Origin: Bacteroidales bacterium
Lineage (GTDB): Bacteria; Bacteroidota; Bacteroidia; Bacteroidales; UBA3824
DNA: 64,000 nucleotides
Direction of reading: 5' to 3'
Assembly (NCBI GenBank): GCA_016293845.1
Contig: JAEDDH010000020.1
Coordinates: 1-64,000 of the forward strand
A program made the position numbers and the translations under genes. Position 1 is the stretch's first letter. Every line of letters starts with the position of its first letter. The notes below the pieces were generated by a model. That model saw nothing but the letters and a program-made list of their open reading frames with translations. It was not told the DNA's origin and did no database searches. Positions 34,917-43,789 of this stretch are shown here, piece after piece.

Positions 34917-36470
34917 TTACACAATCTCCATCTCCACTTCGTGCTTGGATGTTGCTTTGTTGTAATTAATGCCGCAAAGCACTATCTGTTTAGAAAAACC
35001 TTTGAGACTTTTTGGATAATCTTTGCGCTTGATTTGGTCGATGGCAGAGTCTGCCGATTTGTCGTATTTTAACTCAACCACTATTGCTGGAAATGGCGTT
35101 GAGGGCAGGGGAATAAATACCATATCGGCAAACCCTTTGCCTGTGGGCAGTTCGTGGAATATCTTATAAAAAGGTTTGGCGGCGTAATATGCCAACGTGA
35201 TGGCGCAACGCATTGAGTTTTCGTCGTTAAATTCCAAAAGCGAAGATGCTTCAAAATGGTAATCGTCGAAAGCGCGGGCTACCTTCTCTTTGCGGAGGTT
35301 GATGGTGTCGTCTAAAAGTTGACGCGAGAGGTCAACTGCCTTGGATAGTTCGCCCCAACCGGCAAGACGAACGGCATTTTCAAATTCTTCGGCTACTTCG
35401 GTGTTAGGAATCCTAACTTTTTGATTTTCGGGATTGTATGAGAGATATCCAAGGTGGGTCAAAAGGGTTAGTACATCGTCGCTGGTATAGATGTTTTTCA
35501 TATCGTTGCGAAAACTCGACACCCTTACAAACTCCTCGCCGCCGTTCATCATATTGATTATTTTAGTGCGCACTTGGTCGGCATCGGTGTTTAAGTAGCG
35601 TTCAATTGTGGAAAAGGATGCGGTTTTAGACCAATGGCTGTTGTATTCGCCGTCTTCGATAGACATCATTACCGAATTGGGGTTAAACATCGATTTCTCT
35701 TTGCCAATAATGTAACCGTCGTAGGCGTGTTTCATAAGTTCGAGATTCATGCCGTGCTTTTGGCATAAAGCCTCCACCTCGTTGAGCGTAAAGCCATAGT
35801 ATTTGTCGGTTTTAACGGGGCGGATTACGCTAAACTCATCAAAATTGTTCAAAGCCGACTGTGTTTCGGTTTTGATAATTGGCAGTATGCCGGTCATAGA
35901 TACCAATAGAAATACCTTGTTGGCAACATTTGACTTAAATAGCGACCTTAGCAAGTTGACATACTCTTTTTGCACATCTTCGTCAACATCGCGCACAAGC
36001 ATATCCCACTCGTCGATGATAAAAATAAAACGGTCGCCGGTGTGTCCTGTTATTTCAGTGAGCGCAACCATAAGATTTTCAGATTCTTTTACAAATGGAT
36101 ACGCAGTTTTTAAATCTTCAATAATAGCCTTTTGCGCATCTTTAACCACGGTGGAAGTTTTGTTGGTGGCAAAGTAGTTCCAATCTAAATATATTGTAGG
36201 ATATTTGTTTAGGTGCTTTTCATAATCGGGACTTTTGGTAATCTCCAACCCCTCAAACAATTTGTGCGAATCGCTCGAACGGTCGTAATAGGCGTAAAGC
36301 ATTTTTGCAGCCACCGATTTTCCAAACCGACGGGGACGTGAAATGCAAATGTAACGTTTTTCAGAATCAATTTTCTCATTCAAGACGTTAATTAGACCTG
36401 ATTTGTCCACAAAGTCGCTATTGATAACGCTTCTAAAATCCGAATTGCCGTAGTCTAAAAATTTGCACAT
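34917..36470 (-). CDS. AAA-ATPase-like / PD-(D/E)XK nuclease-fold protein
   Basis: A 517-residue protein of the paired AAA-ATPase-like (PF09820-type) and PD-(D/E)XK nuclease (PF08011-type) architecture. Walker A is RPRRFGKSVAA (about residues 41-51), Walker B is FIFIIDEWD (about 148-156). Near the C-terminus GFADMVFIP, AIVVELKYDKS gives the D...ExK nuclease residues, and the final part pairs beta strands with charged helices. Such genes are multicopy in many Bacteroidales and probably accessory. It is separated from the dynamin block by a G-rich stretch and reads in the same direction, but its own promoter region suggests independence. Confidence 0.88.
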   Translation of the reverse strand: MCKFLDYGNSDFRSVINSDFVDKSGLINVLNEKIDSEKRYICISRPRRFGKSVAAKMLYAYYDRSSDSHKLFEGLEITKSPDYEKHLNKYPTIYLDWNYFATNKTSTVVKDAQKAIIEDLKTAYPFVKESENLMVALTEITGHTGDRFIFIIDEWDMLVRDVDEDVQKEYVNLLRSLFKSNVANKVFLLVSMTGILPIIKTETQSALNNFDEFSVIRPVKTDKYYGFTLNEVEALCQKHGMNLELMKHAYDGYIIGKEKSMFNPNSVMMSIEDGEYNSHWSKTASFSTIERYLNTDADQVRTKIINMMNGGEEFVRVSSFRNDMKNIYTSDDVLTLLTHLGYLSYNPENQKVRIPNTEVAEEFENAVRLAGWGELSKAVDLSRQLLDDTINLRKEKVARAFDDYHFEASSLLEFNDENSMRCAITLAYYAAKPFYKIFHELPTGKGFADMVFIPLPSTPFPAIVVELKYDKSADSAIDQIKRKDYPKSLKGFSKQIVLCGINYNKATSKHEVEMEIV

Positions 36471-36548
36471 AATAATACAGTTTATGTTTTTTGCAAATGT
36501 AAGATTTTTTCTTATATTGTCAAAAAATGATTTCTTACTTTATGTTGA

Positions 36549-36630
36549 TAAAGGAGGTCGGAGGGGGGTGGGGTAGGAGATAGGGGGTAACACTAAGGGT
36601 GAGGAGGAGATTGTTGTGTAGGAGAAAGGT
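36549..36630 (+). other. Purine-rich G-tract
   Basis: A short stretch in which the plus strand is almost all G and A, with runs GGGGGG, GGGG, GGGGG and GGG. Some could form a G-quadruplex, though two loops are long (about nine bases). It separates the end of the dynamin operon from the next gene. No ORF or terminator hairpin is visible in it. Confidence 0.5.
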
Positions 36631-36648
36631 TGTAAATACAGTTTTGTG

Positions 36649-37350
36649 TTAAATCACAAAATGCTTTTCCAAAAGAATAAGGAAGTCTATTTTTCCTCGT
36701 GCAGCATTGTTACAATGCCAACATGTGGAACATGGGTGAACTACATAATCTACTACCATATCTTTATTGTTTTTTACAATGGTTTTATCTACACATTCGT
36801 AGGCAAATTTGGAAACAAATATAACTACATTGGGTTGTAAAACATTTAAAACACATTTAAATATTTCATTTGCTTTTCCTTTATCTATTTCTTTATCGAC
36901 CTTTTTGTAATCTTTTATAGATTTTCCTTTTATGGCAGGTCTTACAAAAAAATTAGTGAAGGCAATTTCATCTATTGGTCTTGATTTAAAGAGTAAACGA
37001 GTTTTACCTATCCAAGTATTTAGTTCTTGGTAGATTTTATGTCCCTTTGAATTCCAATCACATTTCAATAATCCATCGCAATTAATCCATTCTTTTTCGT
37101 CCTCTTTTTTTCCTTTTTCCCCGTCAACTGTTTTTAATTGGTTTTCACTTGCTTGATACCATGCTTTTGCATCAAGATGTATTGTGGAACTTTTTGGCAA
37201 ATAAAAACTTTCTCCGACTAACAACATTCTTCTATGATTAGTAGATATATAGTAATCTCCAATAAAAGGAATCATCATTGGAAATTGTTTGTAAAAATCG
37301 ATTTCCGATAATTGTTGTTTCAATTTTTGTATATTACTATTTGTTTCCAT
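36649..37350 (-). CDS. Possible uracil-DNA-glycosylase-fold protein, last gene of the dynamin block
   Basis: A 233-residue soluble protein. Its layout suggests the uracil-DNA glycosylase fold: an early strand followed by RMLLVGESFYLP (about residues 41-52), similar to the GE-containing motif of family 4/5 enzymes, a middle EIAFTNFFVRP, a helix, the buried strand PNVVIFVSKFAYECV, and a late HPCSTCWHC segment where UDGs carry the histidine motif. No exact match to a characterised catalytic motif is present, so I treat the family as a working hypothesis. It lies 11 nt after the small membrane gene and has the same orientation as the dynamin-like genes, which suggests one transcript. Confidence 0.45.
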   Translation of the reverse strand: METNSNIQKLKQQLSEIDFYKQFPMMIPFIGDYYISTNHRRMLLVGESFYLPKSSTIHLDAKAWYQASENQLKTVDGEKGKKEDEKEWINCDGLLKCDWNSKGHKIYQELNTWIGKTRLLFKSRPIDEIAFTNFFVRPAIKGKSIKDYKKVDKEIDKGKANEIFKCVLNVLQPNVVIFVSKFAYECVDKTIVKNNKDMVVDYVVHPCSTCWHCNNAARGKIDFLILLEKHFVI

Positions 37351-37361
37351 TGTTGTTACAT

Positions 37362-37556
37362 TTACAATTTGTATATTTCACCCAATAACCTCACAATTTC
37401 CAAACTTTCTTTCAAATCTTTGTCTGATGGCTTCGAATCTATCTCGGTCGAATCTGTTTTTTCTTCTTTGTTGTTAGAGAGTTTGCGAATCAGCATAAAG
37501 AGCAATACGACGGCGGCACCGCCGAGAATTGCCCTTACAAAATACCAAAATTCCAT
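37362..37556 (-). CDS. Small single-span membrane protein in the dynamin block
   Basis: A 64-residue protein from the ATG at 37556 (an ORF start at 37580 would overlap the previous gene by 20 nt). Residues about 4-24 form a membrane segment (WYFVRAILGGAAVVLLFML), then a short basic stretch, an acidic Ser/Asp linker and an amphipathic C-terminal helix (LKESLEIVRLLGEIYKL) resembling short oligomerisation tails. Small membrane proteins in defence operons often act as effectors that permeabilise the membrane, but that role is inference here. Confidence 0.6.
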   Translation of the reverse strand: MEFWYFVRAILGGAAVVLLFMLIRKLSNNKEEKTDSTEIDSKPSDKDLKESLEIVRLLGEIYKL

Positions 37557-37560
37557 AATC

Positions 37561-37875
37561 TTATTTATATTTTTCATCAATTAAATGATTGTTGTTTACT
37601 ATGAGTTTAACAGCATCAAAAATCGTTAATGAATAATCAATTTCAATGCTCCCTTTTAAAACAATTTCGGCTAACAGCTGTAAGTTGCCAAATGCCGTAC
37701 CTTGATGGAGACGGTTTTCTAATGCCTTTTTTAATTCGGAATTAACTTCATCAACCGTCATATTTTCTAGTGATTTATTACTGAGTGGGAACAGAATCCC
37801 GTCCATCTTTTTTAGAAGTTCGGGATTCTTGTATTTTGCACACTCAAATTGTAAATTGCTTAAAAAACTGCTCAT
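37561..37875 (-). CDS. Small helical protein linking the GTPase genes to the membrane protein
   Basis: A 104-residue, mostly helical soluble protein (FLSNLQFECAKYKNPELLKK at the start, LLAEIVLKGSIEIDYSLTIF later). Its start touches the stop of the 901-residue GTPase gene (shared base 37875), and its stop lies 4 nt before the membrane protein's ATG. That tight packing makes co-expression very likely. No family recognised; it could be an adaptor or regulator of the GTPases. Confidence 0.6.
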   Translation of the reverse strand: MSSFLSNLQFECAKYKNPELLKKMDGILFPLSNKSLENMTVDEVNSELKKALENRLHQGTAFGNLQLLAEIVLKGSIEIDYSLTIFDAVKLIVNNNHLIDEKYK

Positions 37876-40580
37876 TATGCCTCCTCCGTTACTGTTTCAA
37901 GCCATTTGATGTGAAATTCTTCAACACAATTTTTGATTTCTTCCAAAGTGCGTTTCTGCTCATTCAATCGGTCATTATCCTCTGCCAAAGCACGTGTATT
38001 ATCAATTGTGTTACTCGCATTATGAGATTGTTGAACTCCAAAATCACGAGCAATTTCCATTTGTTCTACAACGTCTTTTACAACGTTTTCGACCATTTTG
38101 GTTAGTGTGTCTTTTACATTTTTAATTTCTGATTTTAACGAATCGGCAATGGAATCTTTTAGTAAAGGCTTGATTTGTTTTTCATAAACTTCAATATTTT
38201 TATCAAGGGATATACAGATTTCGTTTATGGTTGTAATACCAATTTTGCTAATTAAGTTTTTGATTCCAAGCCGATCATTACCCTTCGACAATGTGGTGGT
38301 AGAAAACGATTGTTTTAATTCGTCCCACAACTTTTGATAATTGAGATTTTTAATATCAAGGCTCTTAGGTGTAGCCTCCCCTTGATACTTGAATGCAAAA
38401 TCTATTGTTGGTGTCTGTAAGTCAAAGTCTATGTTGTAATTTGATTTTAATTCATATTTGCACTTTTCAATTGCACCTTTCATTTTTACCTGACGTTCAT
38501 TAACTATCTCAATCAAGTCGCATTGATTCTTTTTAGTTTCCTCTTTCAATGCCTCGGTACAATTAGTAATTTGATTTTGAATATTTGTTATGCCAAAATC
38601 TGACAACCTTGACATTACCAATGAATAGAGTATCGAACATATAGCATCCTCATGTAAGGCTTTTTTACCACATCGATATTCAGTCGAATTAGAGAATGCT
38701 GTTTTTAAATTACTTCTATACAATGCTTTAAATTGTTCATCAAGTACACTTTCGGAACATTTTGTACCACTAATTTGGTGATCTATAAAAATTTCACGTA
38801 CAAATCCCGCCAAATTGTTAAGTTTGGCATCCTTTTCTTCAAAACATTTTTTTAGTGTTGTGCTTTTCAGTTTTTTAGATTCTGCTTTGATTTTTATATC
38901 AGGATACTTTTCATCATAAATTACGTCTATTTCCTTGCTGAAATTGTCAAGTATTTCTTTTGCCTTTTCAATTTTCTCCATATTTTCGGCGAGTTTGTTT
39001 TCCACCTCGGCAAAAGTAAACTTGTTCCAAATGTTAGCGACCTCAGTATCAATATTGTAAATCAAGTTGTTGAGACGTTCTGCACGGGCTTTGTTCTGAG
39101 TGATGTAGTTGACGTAGTTGAGCAAGTCAGGCATTCCACTGAACTGCTTAACTTGGTTCAGGTTGGTTACTTTTACGTTGAATGTGCGCTTGAATCTGTT
39201 GGACTGCTCTTGAATAAACATCAGTTTGTCTTCTTCGTCTTGCGTAAGGTCAAGATTGTTGAGCCTTGAATCCAATTCAAGAAACAGGTCTGCAACCGAT
39301 ATGTCCTTCAAATCCTCGCAACCAATGATTTTGGGGATCTCCAAAGCATCGAAATATGTCAATGCAGATGTACCGAAGATAATTGAATTCTTAAACTCGG
39401 GTGCTATTGCGATTAGTTTTTCACGGATAAAATCAATTACCCTCACCATACATTTATCGCCCTCGCTTGTAAAACGTTGGTCGGTCTTGTTGATGTCGAA
39501 GATGAGCGAATAGAATTTCTTTTTCTTTGCAAAAACCTCGCGGATGTCCTTCAAATACGCTGTTTCAGTGTCAGTCAGGTATTTGGTGTAGTCTATTGGG
39601 AAAATCAACACGTCGGATTCCTTGATTGCATTGTCGGCAGCGGTGTGGTGGGCAGTTCCCGCCAAGTCGGGCCCGGGCGTGTCGTAGATTGTCAGCGACG
39701 AAAGATTTTCTGTTGCTGGGATATAACCTATTTTCATATCTTCGATGGCGAATTTATTCTTTTCGTCAAATTCAGCATCTTTGAAAATCGGTATGATATA
39801 TTCTTTTACGTCCTGTGGCGTATCGAAATACTTGGTTTCGCCTTTGTATTTTAGGTAGTACCTGTCTGACTTTTTGTAAACACAGTTGTTGGGTGTTGCA
39901 AGTTGAAGACTTGTCGGGGCTAACTCACATTCCAACATTGAATTTACAACAACGCTTTTGCCACTTTTTTTAGAAGCGGCAACTGCCACTTTTAATTCTG
40001 TTTCACGGCTTTCTGCAATGTAGCCTTGAATCTTTTTGAGAGAAGTCAAAACTTGGTTTTTAAATTTTTCGTTGTTCGGGAAACGCTTGGCTGATATTTC
40101 GTCGTAAATCTGTTTTGAAAGAGAGTCGTAAAGATTAACGTTCTCTTCATAGCGTTTGATTATAGCCAAATCTTTTGCTTCCTTTTCTGTTACTACTTGC
40201 ATCTTGCCAAGTGGAATGCCCAAATAGACAAGTTGTTGCACAAGCGCGCTGAGTTGGGTGCGTACAGCATCTTTTCGGGTTTCGTCAATGTCTCCCTTGA
40301 CAACAATCAATGATTCGTTTTCTTGATTGATGTCTTTGAGCAAGTCACTAAATTTTGTGTAGTTCTTACTCTGATAATCAACATCAATGGGCTTGACTTC
40401 TTTACAAATCTTTATCGTATAAAGTTGCTTGTTCTGTTTCAAGTCAAGTTTATCGATGTACTCGCAAAGTTTCTGTTTTGGATTGTCAAGGACAAAGGCA
40501 ATGTCAGATTTGCCAATGTTGTCGAACAAGATGTTTTTGTCCTGTTCGATGTCCGTTCCTTTTAATATTTCTACATTCAT
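37875..40580 (-). CDS. Dynamin-like GTPase, 901 residues
   Basis: A large GTPase with dynamin-like organisation. An N-terminal alpha/beta domain (1-150) precedes the G domain, whose P-loop is ASKKSGKS (about residues 202-209; the usual first Gly is Ala), with G3 DTPG (about 300-303) and G4 NKTD (about 364-367). The rest is long helical bundles with coiled-coil character (about 480-900), as in dynamin stalks, but no obvious transmembrane or PH segment. It follows the 877-residue GTPase by 6 nt, so the pair is certainly one transcript. Paired dynamin-like GTPases occur in the Eleos/Leo defence systems, where they are thought to remodel membranes; direct homology was not tested. The altered P-loop is notable but may still bind GTP. 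Confidence 0.8.
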   Translation of the reverse strand: MNVEILKGTDIEQDKNILFDNIGKSDIAFVLDNPKQKLCEYIDKLDLKQNKQLYTIKICKEVKPIDVDYQSKNYTKFSDLLKDINQENESLIVVKGDIDETRKDAVRTQLSALVQQLVYLGIPLGKMQVVTEKEAKDLAIIKRYEENVNLYDSLSKQIYDEISAKRFPNNEKFKNQVLTSLKKIQGYIAESRETELKVAVAASKKSGKSVVVNSMLECELAPTSLQLATPNNCVYKKSDRYYLKYKGETKYFDTPQDVKEYIIPIFKDAEFDEKNKFAIEDMKIGYIPATENLSSLTIYDTPGPDLAGTAHHTAADNAIKESDVLIFPIDYTKYLTDTETAYLKDIREVFAKKKKFYSLIFDINKTDQRFTSEGDKCMVRVIDFIREKLIAIAPEFKNSIIFGTSALTYFDALEIPKIIGCEDLKDISVADLFLELDSRLNNLDLTQDEEDKLMFIQEQSNRFKRTFNVKVTNLNQVKQFSGMPDLLNYVNYITQNKARAERLNNLIYNIDTEVANIWNKFTFAEVENKLAENMEKIEKAKEILDNFSKEIDVIYDEKYPDIKIKAESKKLKSTTLKKCFEEKDAKLNNLAGFVREIFIDHQISGTKCSESVLDEQFKALYRSNLKTAFSNSTEYRCGKKALHEDAICSILYSLVMSRLSDFGITNIQNQITNCTEALKEETKKNQCDLIEIVNERQVKMKGAIEKCKYELKSNYNIDFDLQTPTIDFAFKYQGEATPKSLDIKNLNYQKLWDELKQSFSTTTLSKGNDRLGIKNLISKIGITTINEICISLDKNIEVYEKQIKPLLKDSIADSLKSEIKNVKDTLTKMVENVVKDVVEQMEIARDFGVQQSHNASNTIDNTRALAEDNDRLNEQKRTLEEIKNCVEEFHIKWLETVTEEA

Positions 40581-40586
40581 AACTAC

Positions 40587-43220
40587 TTATTGATTTGATT
40601 TTATGTTGGTTAGTAGTTTCTCGATTTGAGCCAATGTAGCGGTTACCCGTTTCATTTTCTCCATCTTCTCCCTGATTTCGTCGTCAGAACCGGGCTTGAT
40701 TTTACTGAAATGCTTGTTGACAAATTGATTGAAACTGAGTTTCTCATTCAATTCGTTCACAATTTCTTCAATAAAATTGTTCTCGTATGCGGCAAACGGG
40801 GTTTCCAAGTCGATGGCGTTGACAACGGAATGAATCAAGACATAATTCAATATTTTGATGTCTGCATTCAACTGTTGCTGAATGTCTTGTTCGATTTTCG
40901 GCGACGGATAAATGTACTCAGGTTCCTTTGTGTCTGAATCATCATTAGAACTGCGACTGTCGAATCGTTCAAGGAATGTAGCCAATGTGTCTCTGTCCTT
41001 TCTCCAATTTTTAAGGGATGTTTTGACAATATCAGTAACTTTGTCAATGTTGCCGATAGGTATGAACCGTTTAATAAGTACAACAGCCGCTTCTTTTGTT
41101 AAAGTACCGATTTCGTTGCCGATAAGACGGAGAACATCTTTCCACTTCGATTCTCTGATGTACTTGTCCTCGTGTCTAAGAATGAGCGGATAGAGTGGCT
41201 GTTTTTCGATAGAAACGGTAGAATCAATACCGTCGTCCACACAGGCCAAAGTGTAGAAGTTGTTTTTCTTTTCATCGAAAAACATTACACGCTCATCAGT
41301 GAAAGGTTTCCTTATCAATATGCCGATTACATCATCACAGAATCGGTCAACAAGACTCTTGAAATAACCTTTGTATTCTAATTTGTTGACACTTGCAAGG
41401 TACTCTGTGATGCAGTCCGCCAATTCGTTCTTATTTTCATTCTCACTGATTTCCAAACCTTTGATGAAAATATCTTTGATTTGCTCGGAATAAATACTAT
41501 GTTCGTTTCCCGCCAAATCTATTACGATGGAATCAAAATCTTTTTTGATTTTCCTGTTCCATTCTGTACGCAGATAGTTCTCAATTGCTTGAAGATTGGG
41601 TGAATACCCCGAAAGGTCTTTCATAAACTTTTTCGCATTGGTCAGAATATCGGGTGTGATTTCGTAGTTCTTGATTTGGAATTTTGTGAAATCGGACAAT
41701 GCTTCCTCGTTTTTGTCATTATCCTCGTTGCTATCCTCCGTTTTCAACTTCTCTTTGTAGTCTGTCCACATCCAATATTTTAGGATTGTGATTAGTTTCT
41801 TAGTGAGCGGTCCACGAAGCGGCTGTTGGTTTTCATCACGAGGGAACATTGTGTCAGAAATCTCACTTGACAATCCTTTGAGGTCTTTTACGATTCTGTC
41901 TTTGCTGCTCTTGATATGCGCATCAGAAATGTTACGAATCATCTCAAAATCGTAAACATTTTGATTGTCAGGTGTATTGCCGATTTTTGTAGTGATTTCA
42001 GCAATCAACTTTGACAGACCCTCAATATTGAAATCCCTTTGGAAAAACGCATTGAGTTCGTCATCCATTTTCGCGAGAGTGTTGCCTAGTCCATCTGCAA
42101 CGTTGCCAAAGATAGTTTCAACATCAGCGTAATTCAACTGACCTTCGATTTTCAACGGACATTCATACACTTCGTGTGCAGCGTTCTTACGCAGGTCTGT
42201 CCGCATTTTATCACAAACTGCATCAACACCTTCTTCATTGTACTTATTGAGGAGATACGACATATAGTCCTTGAATGTATCTTTCAGCAAAATGTTCTCC
42301 CTTAGGTTTTTGTAGCAATCGTCAAACGCTTCCTGCAAGTGCGAGAATCCAGACGAAGTATTTTCGATGTAGAGGGCAAAATCTACAATCTTCAATTTTT
42401 CGATGGTAGTTTTGGTAACTTTTGCGGATTCGCTGAACCCGGGCAAGTCCCAAAGGACAACCTTGACATCGTTAGCAACACCGCTGAACGGCGCGTAGAT
42501 TTTTGCCTCTTTCACCGCAGGATAAAAACGATGGTCGGCATCGTCATCCATATAAGTGAAATAGTATTTGCCCTGACTGAATTGTTCTTCTTTCAGGACA
42601 ATAGGTTCAGGATTAATCAACAAGCGGCGGAACGAAGGAAGAGCCTCCTGAATTTTTTTCAGTTTTTTTGCGTTTTTGCTATCGCCTATTTTAGAAAGGT
42701 TGAGAGTTTCAAACCTGTCGAGTTCGTAATATGAATCATACCCAAACTGAGAAAGCAATTCTTTGAGTTTTTGCTCAAACTCAGATACGGTGAAGAAGTA
42801 TATTATTGCTTCTTTTCGCTCCGAATTGTGAATCTCTGAGTGGACTGCCGTTGTGGGGTCAACATTGCCGACCTTGGCACTTGGAATCAAATCCTCAGGC
42901 AAACCGGTAAGTGCTTGAAGGAACGTACTTTTACCCGCTCTTGATTCGCCTGCCAAACCGATATACACTGCATCTGTACGTTGAATCCTGTTTTCTAAAA
43001 ATGCGTACTTGCCAAGTGCCATTTCCAAATTGGTCTTTATTGTTTCCAACTCGTTCACTTGACTGCTACAACCGTCTATTTGGGCATTTTGAATTTGTCG
43101 TTTCAAAATGCCAATGTTTTCTATCAGAGCGTGGGCGTTTTTGAAGTGCGACAGTATCTTCGCGCTATTCTTAGCACGCTCGTTCAAGACTTGCTGTATT
43201 TTATCTTGTAATTTTGACAT
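40587..43220 (-). CDS. Dynamin-like GTPase, 877 residues
   Basis: The first gene of the block. After an 80-residue helical lead the G domain begins with a canonical P-loop GESRAGKST (about residues 91-99), a likely switch region DPTTAV (121-126) and G3 DLPG (258-261). An NKxD-type G4 is not obvious (the expected strand reads FALYIENTSSGF), so nucleotide specificity is uncertain. From about 330 on the protein is long helical segments with acidic stretches, compatible with a dynamin middle/effector domain. The two GTPases are not obviously similar outside the G domains, which fits a heteromeric partner pair. The start follows a structured leader containing an apparent terminator (43358-43380). 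Confidence 0.8.
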   Translation of the reverse strand: MSKLQDKIQQVLNERAKNSAKILSHFKNAHALIENIGILKRQIQNAQIDGCSSQVNELETIKTNLEMALGKYAFLENRIQRTDAVYIGLAGESRAGKSTFLQALTGLPEDLIPSAKVGNVDPTTAVHSEIHNSERKEAIIYFFTVSEFEQKLKELLSQFGYDSYYELDRFETLNLSKIGDSKNAKKLKKIQEALPSFRRLLINPEPIVLKEEQFSQGKYYFTYMDDDADHRFYPAVKEAKIYAPFSGVANDVKVVLWDLPGFSESAKVTKTTIEKLKIVDFALYIENTSSGFSHLQEAFDDCYKNLRENILLKDTFKDYMSYLLNKYNEEGVDAVCDKMRTDLRKNAAHEVYECPLKIEGQLNYADVETIFGNVADGLGNTLAKMDDELNAFFQRDFNIEGLSKLIAEITTKIGNTPDNQNVYDFEMIRNISDAHIKSSKDRIVKDLKGLSSEISDTMFPRDENQQPLRGPLTKKLITILKYWMWTDYKEKLKTEDSNEDNDKNEEALSDFTKFQIKNYEITPDILTNAKKFMKDLSGYSPNLQAIENYLRTEWNRKIKKDFDSIVIDLAGNEHSIYSEQIKDIFIKGLEISENENKNELADCITEYLASVNKLEYKGYFKSLVDRFCDDVIGILIRKPFTDERVMFFDEKKNNFYTLACVDDGIDSTVSIEKQPLYPLILRHEDKYIRESKWKDVLRLIGNEIGTLTKEAAVVLIKRFIPIGNIDKVTDIVKTSLKNWRKDRDTLATFLERFDSRSSNDDSDTKEPEYIYPSPKIEQDIQQQLNADIKILNYVLIHSVVNAIDLETPFAAYENNFIEEIVNELNEKLSFNQFVNKHFSKIKPGSDDEIREKMEKMKRVTATLAQIEKLLTNIKSNQ

Positions 43221-43353
43221 ATTTTTTAGATGTTAATAATTTAGTAGTTATTACTTTATTTAATTGTCTTCAAATATCGTATCTCCACTGCGCCAAATCG
43301 CGGCACAGTTTCGAACTTTTTTTGAGAACTGCATCAGAAACTATCAGGAAGGG

Positions 43354-43380
43354 ATATAAAAAAAGCGTAGTCTGCTTTTT
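43354..43380 (-). terminator. Terminator ending the structured RNA
   Basis: A 7-bp stem (AAAAAGC / GCTTTTT) with a 7-nt loop followed by seven T residues on the minus strand, 137 nt before the first GTPase start codon. Read-through would be needed if the same promoter also serves the operon. Confidence 0.7.
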
Positions 43381-43591
43381 CGGTTATCTATAATGCTTAG
43401 GTCCTAGGAAAACCCAAAATGAGTAGATAAACACAGCATACCACGCCCATATACGTGAGCCGGTCGCCGTGCTGTTCTCTCTCATTTTTTTGAATTTCCT
43501 AGGTTCAAGCATTAAGAGAGGCAGCACAACTTCCGAATAATTTTTCAACTATTCTCTCTGCTGAGGGCGTGCAAATGCGCCCTCAATATTT
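43358..43591 (-). ncRNA. Predicted rod-shaped structured RNA upstream of the dynamin operon
   Basis: On the minus strand a 5' hairpin (TGAGGGCG / CGCCCTCA, 43562-43585) is followed by a long rod. The outer arms are 43495-43514 and 43391-43411: TAATGCTT pairs with AAGCATTA (8 bp), and CCTAGGAAA with TTTCCTAGG (9 bp), separated by a small internal loop. Further pairs inside (ATGAG/CTCAT, ACAGCA/TGCTGT, CACG/CGTG) extend the rod to an apical loop. The region ends in a stem followed by seven T residues. A promoter lies upstream. The overall shape recalls 6S RNA, which Bacteroidales encode, but no sequence signature allows me to name it. It could equally be a leader that attenuates the GTPase operon. 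Confidence 0.5.
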
Positions 43592-43597
43592 CGTTAT

Positions 43598-43625
43598 CAA
43601 ATATACAAAAAGTGTAGATACAAAA
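43598..43625 (-). promoter_or_regulatory. Likely promoter of the structured RNA
   Basis: Minus-strand -7 box TATATTTG (43605-43598) with a TTTTG upstream (43625-43621). The gap is 15 nt, shorter than the usual 19-21, so the -33 assignment is uncertain. Confidence 0.45.
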
Positions 43626-43789
43626 GCAATTTTTTTACAACTTTTTTTCAAAAAAAATGTAAGGCGGTGGAATATAGCGGATTTTATTATAATATATAAT
43701 ATAAGGTGTTCTCTCAAACCATTTTTGTCATTACTCTGCCCAAAATAATAAATATATTTTATATCTTCGCATCATAAAAACCGAATCGT

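Noticed and set aside
36549..36630. G-quadruplex as a regulator of the dynamin operon
   Set aside because: The loops between G runs are too long for a confident quadruplex, and the site lies at the 3' end of the operon.
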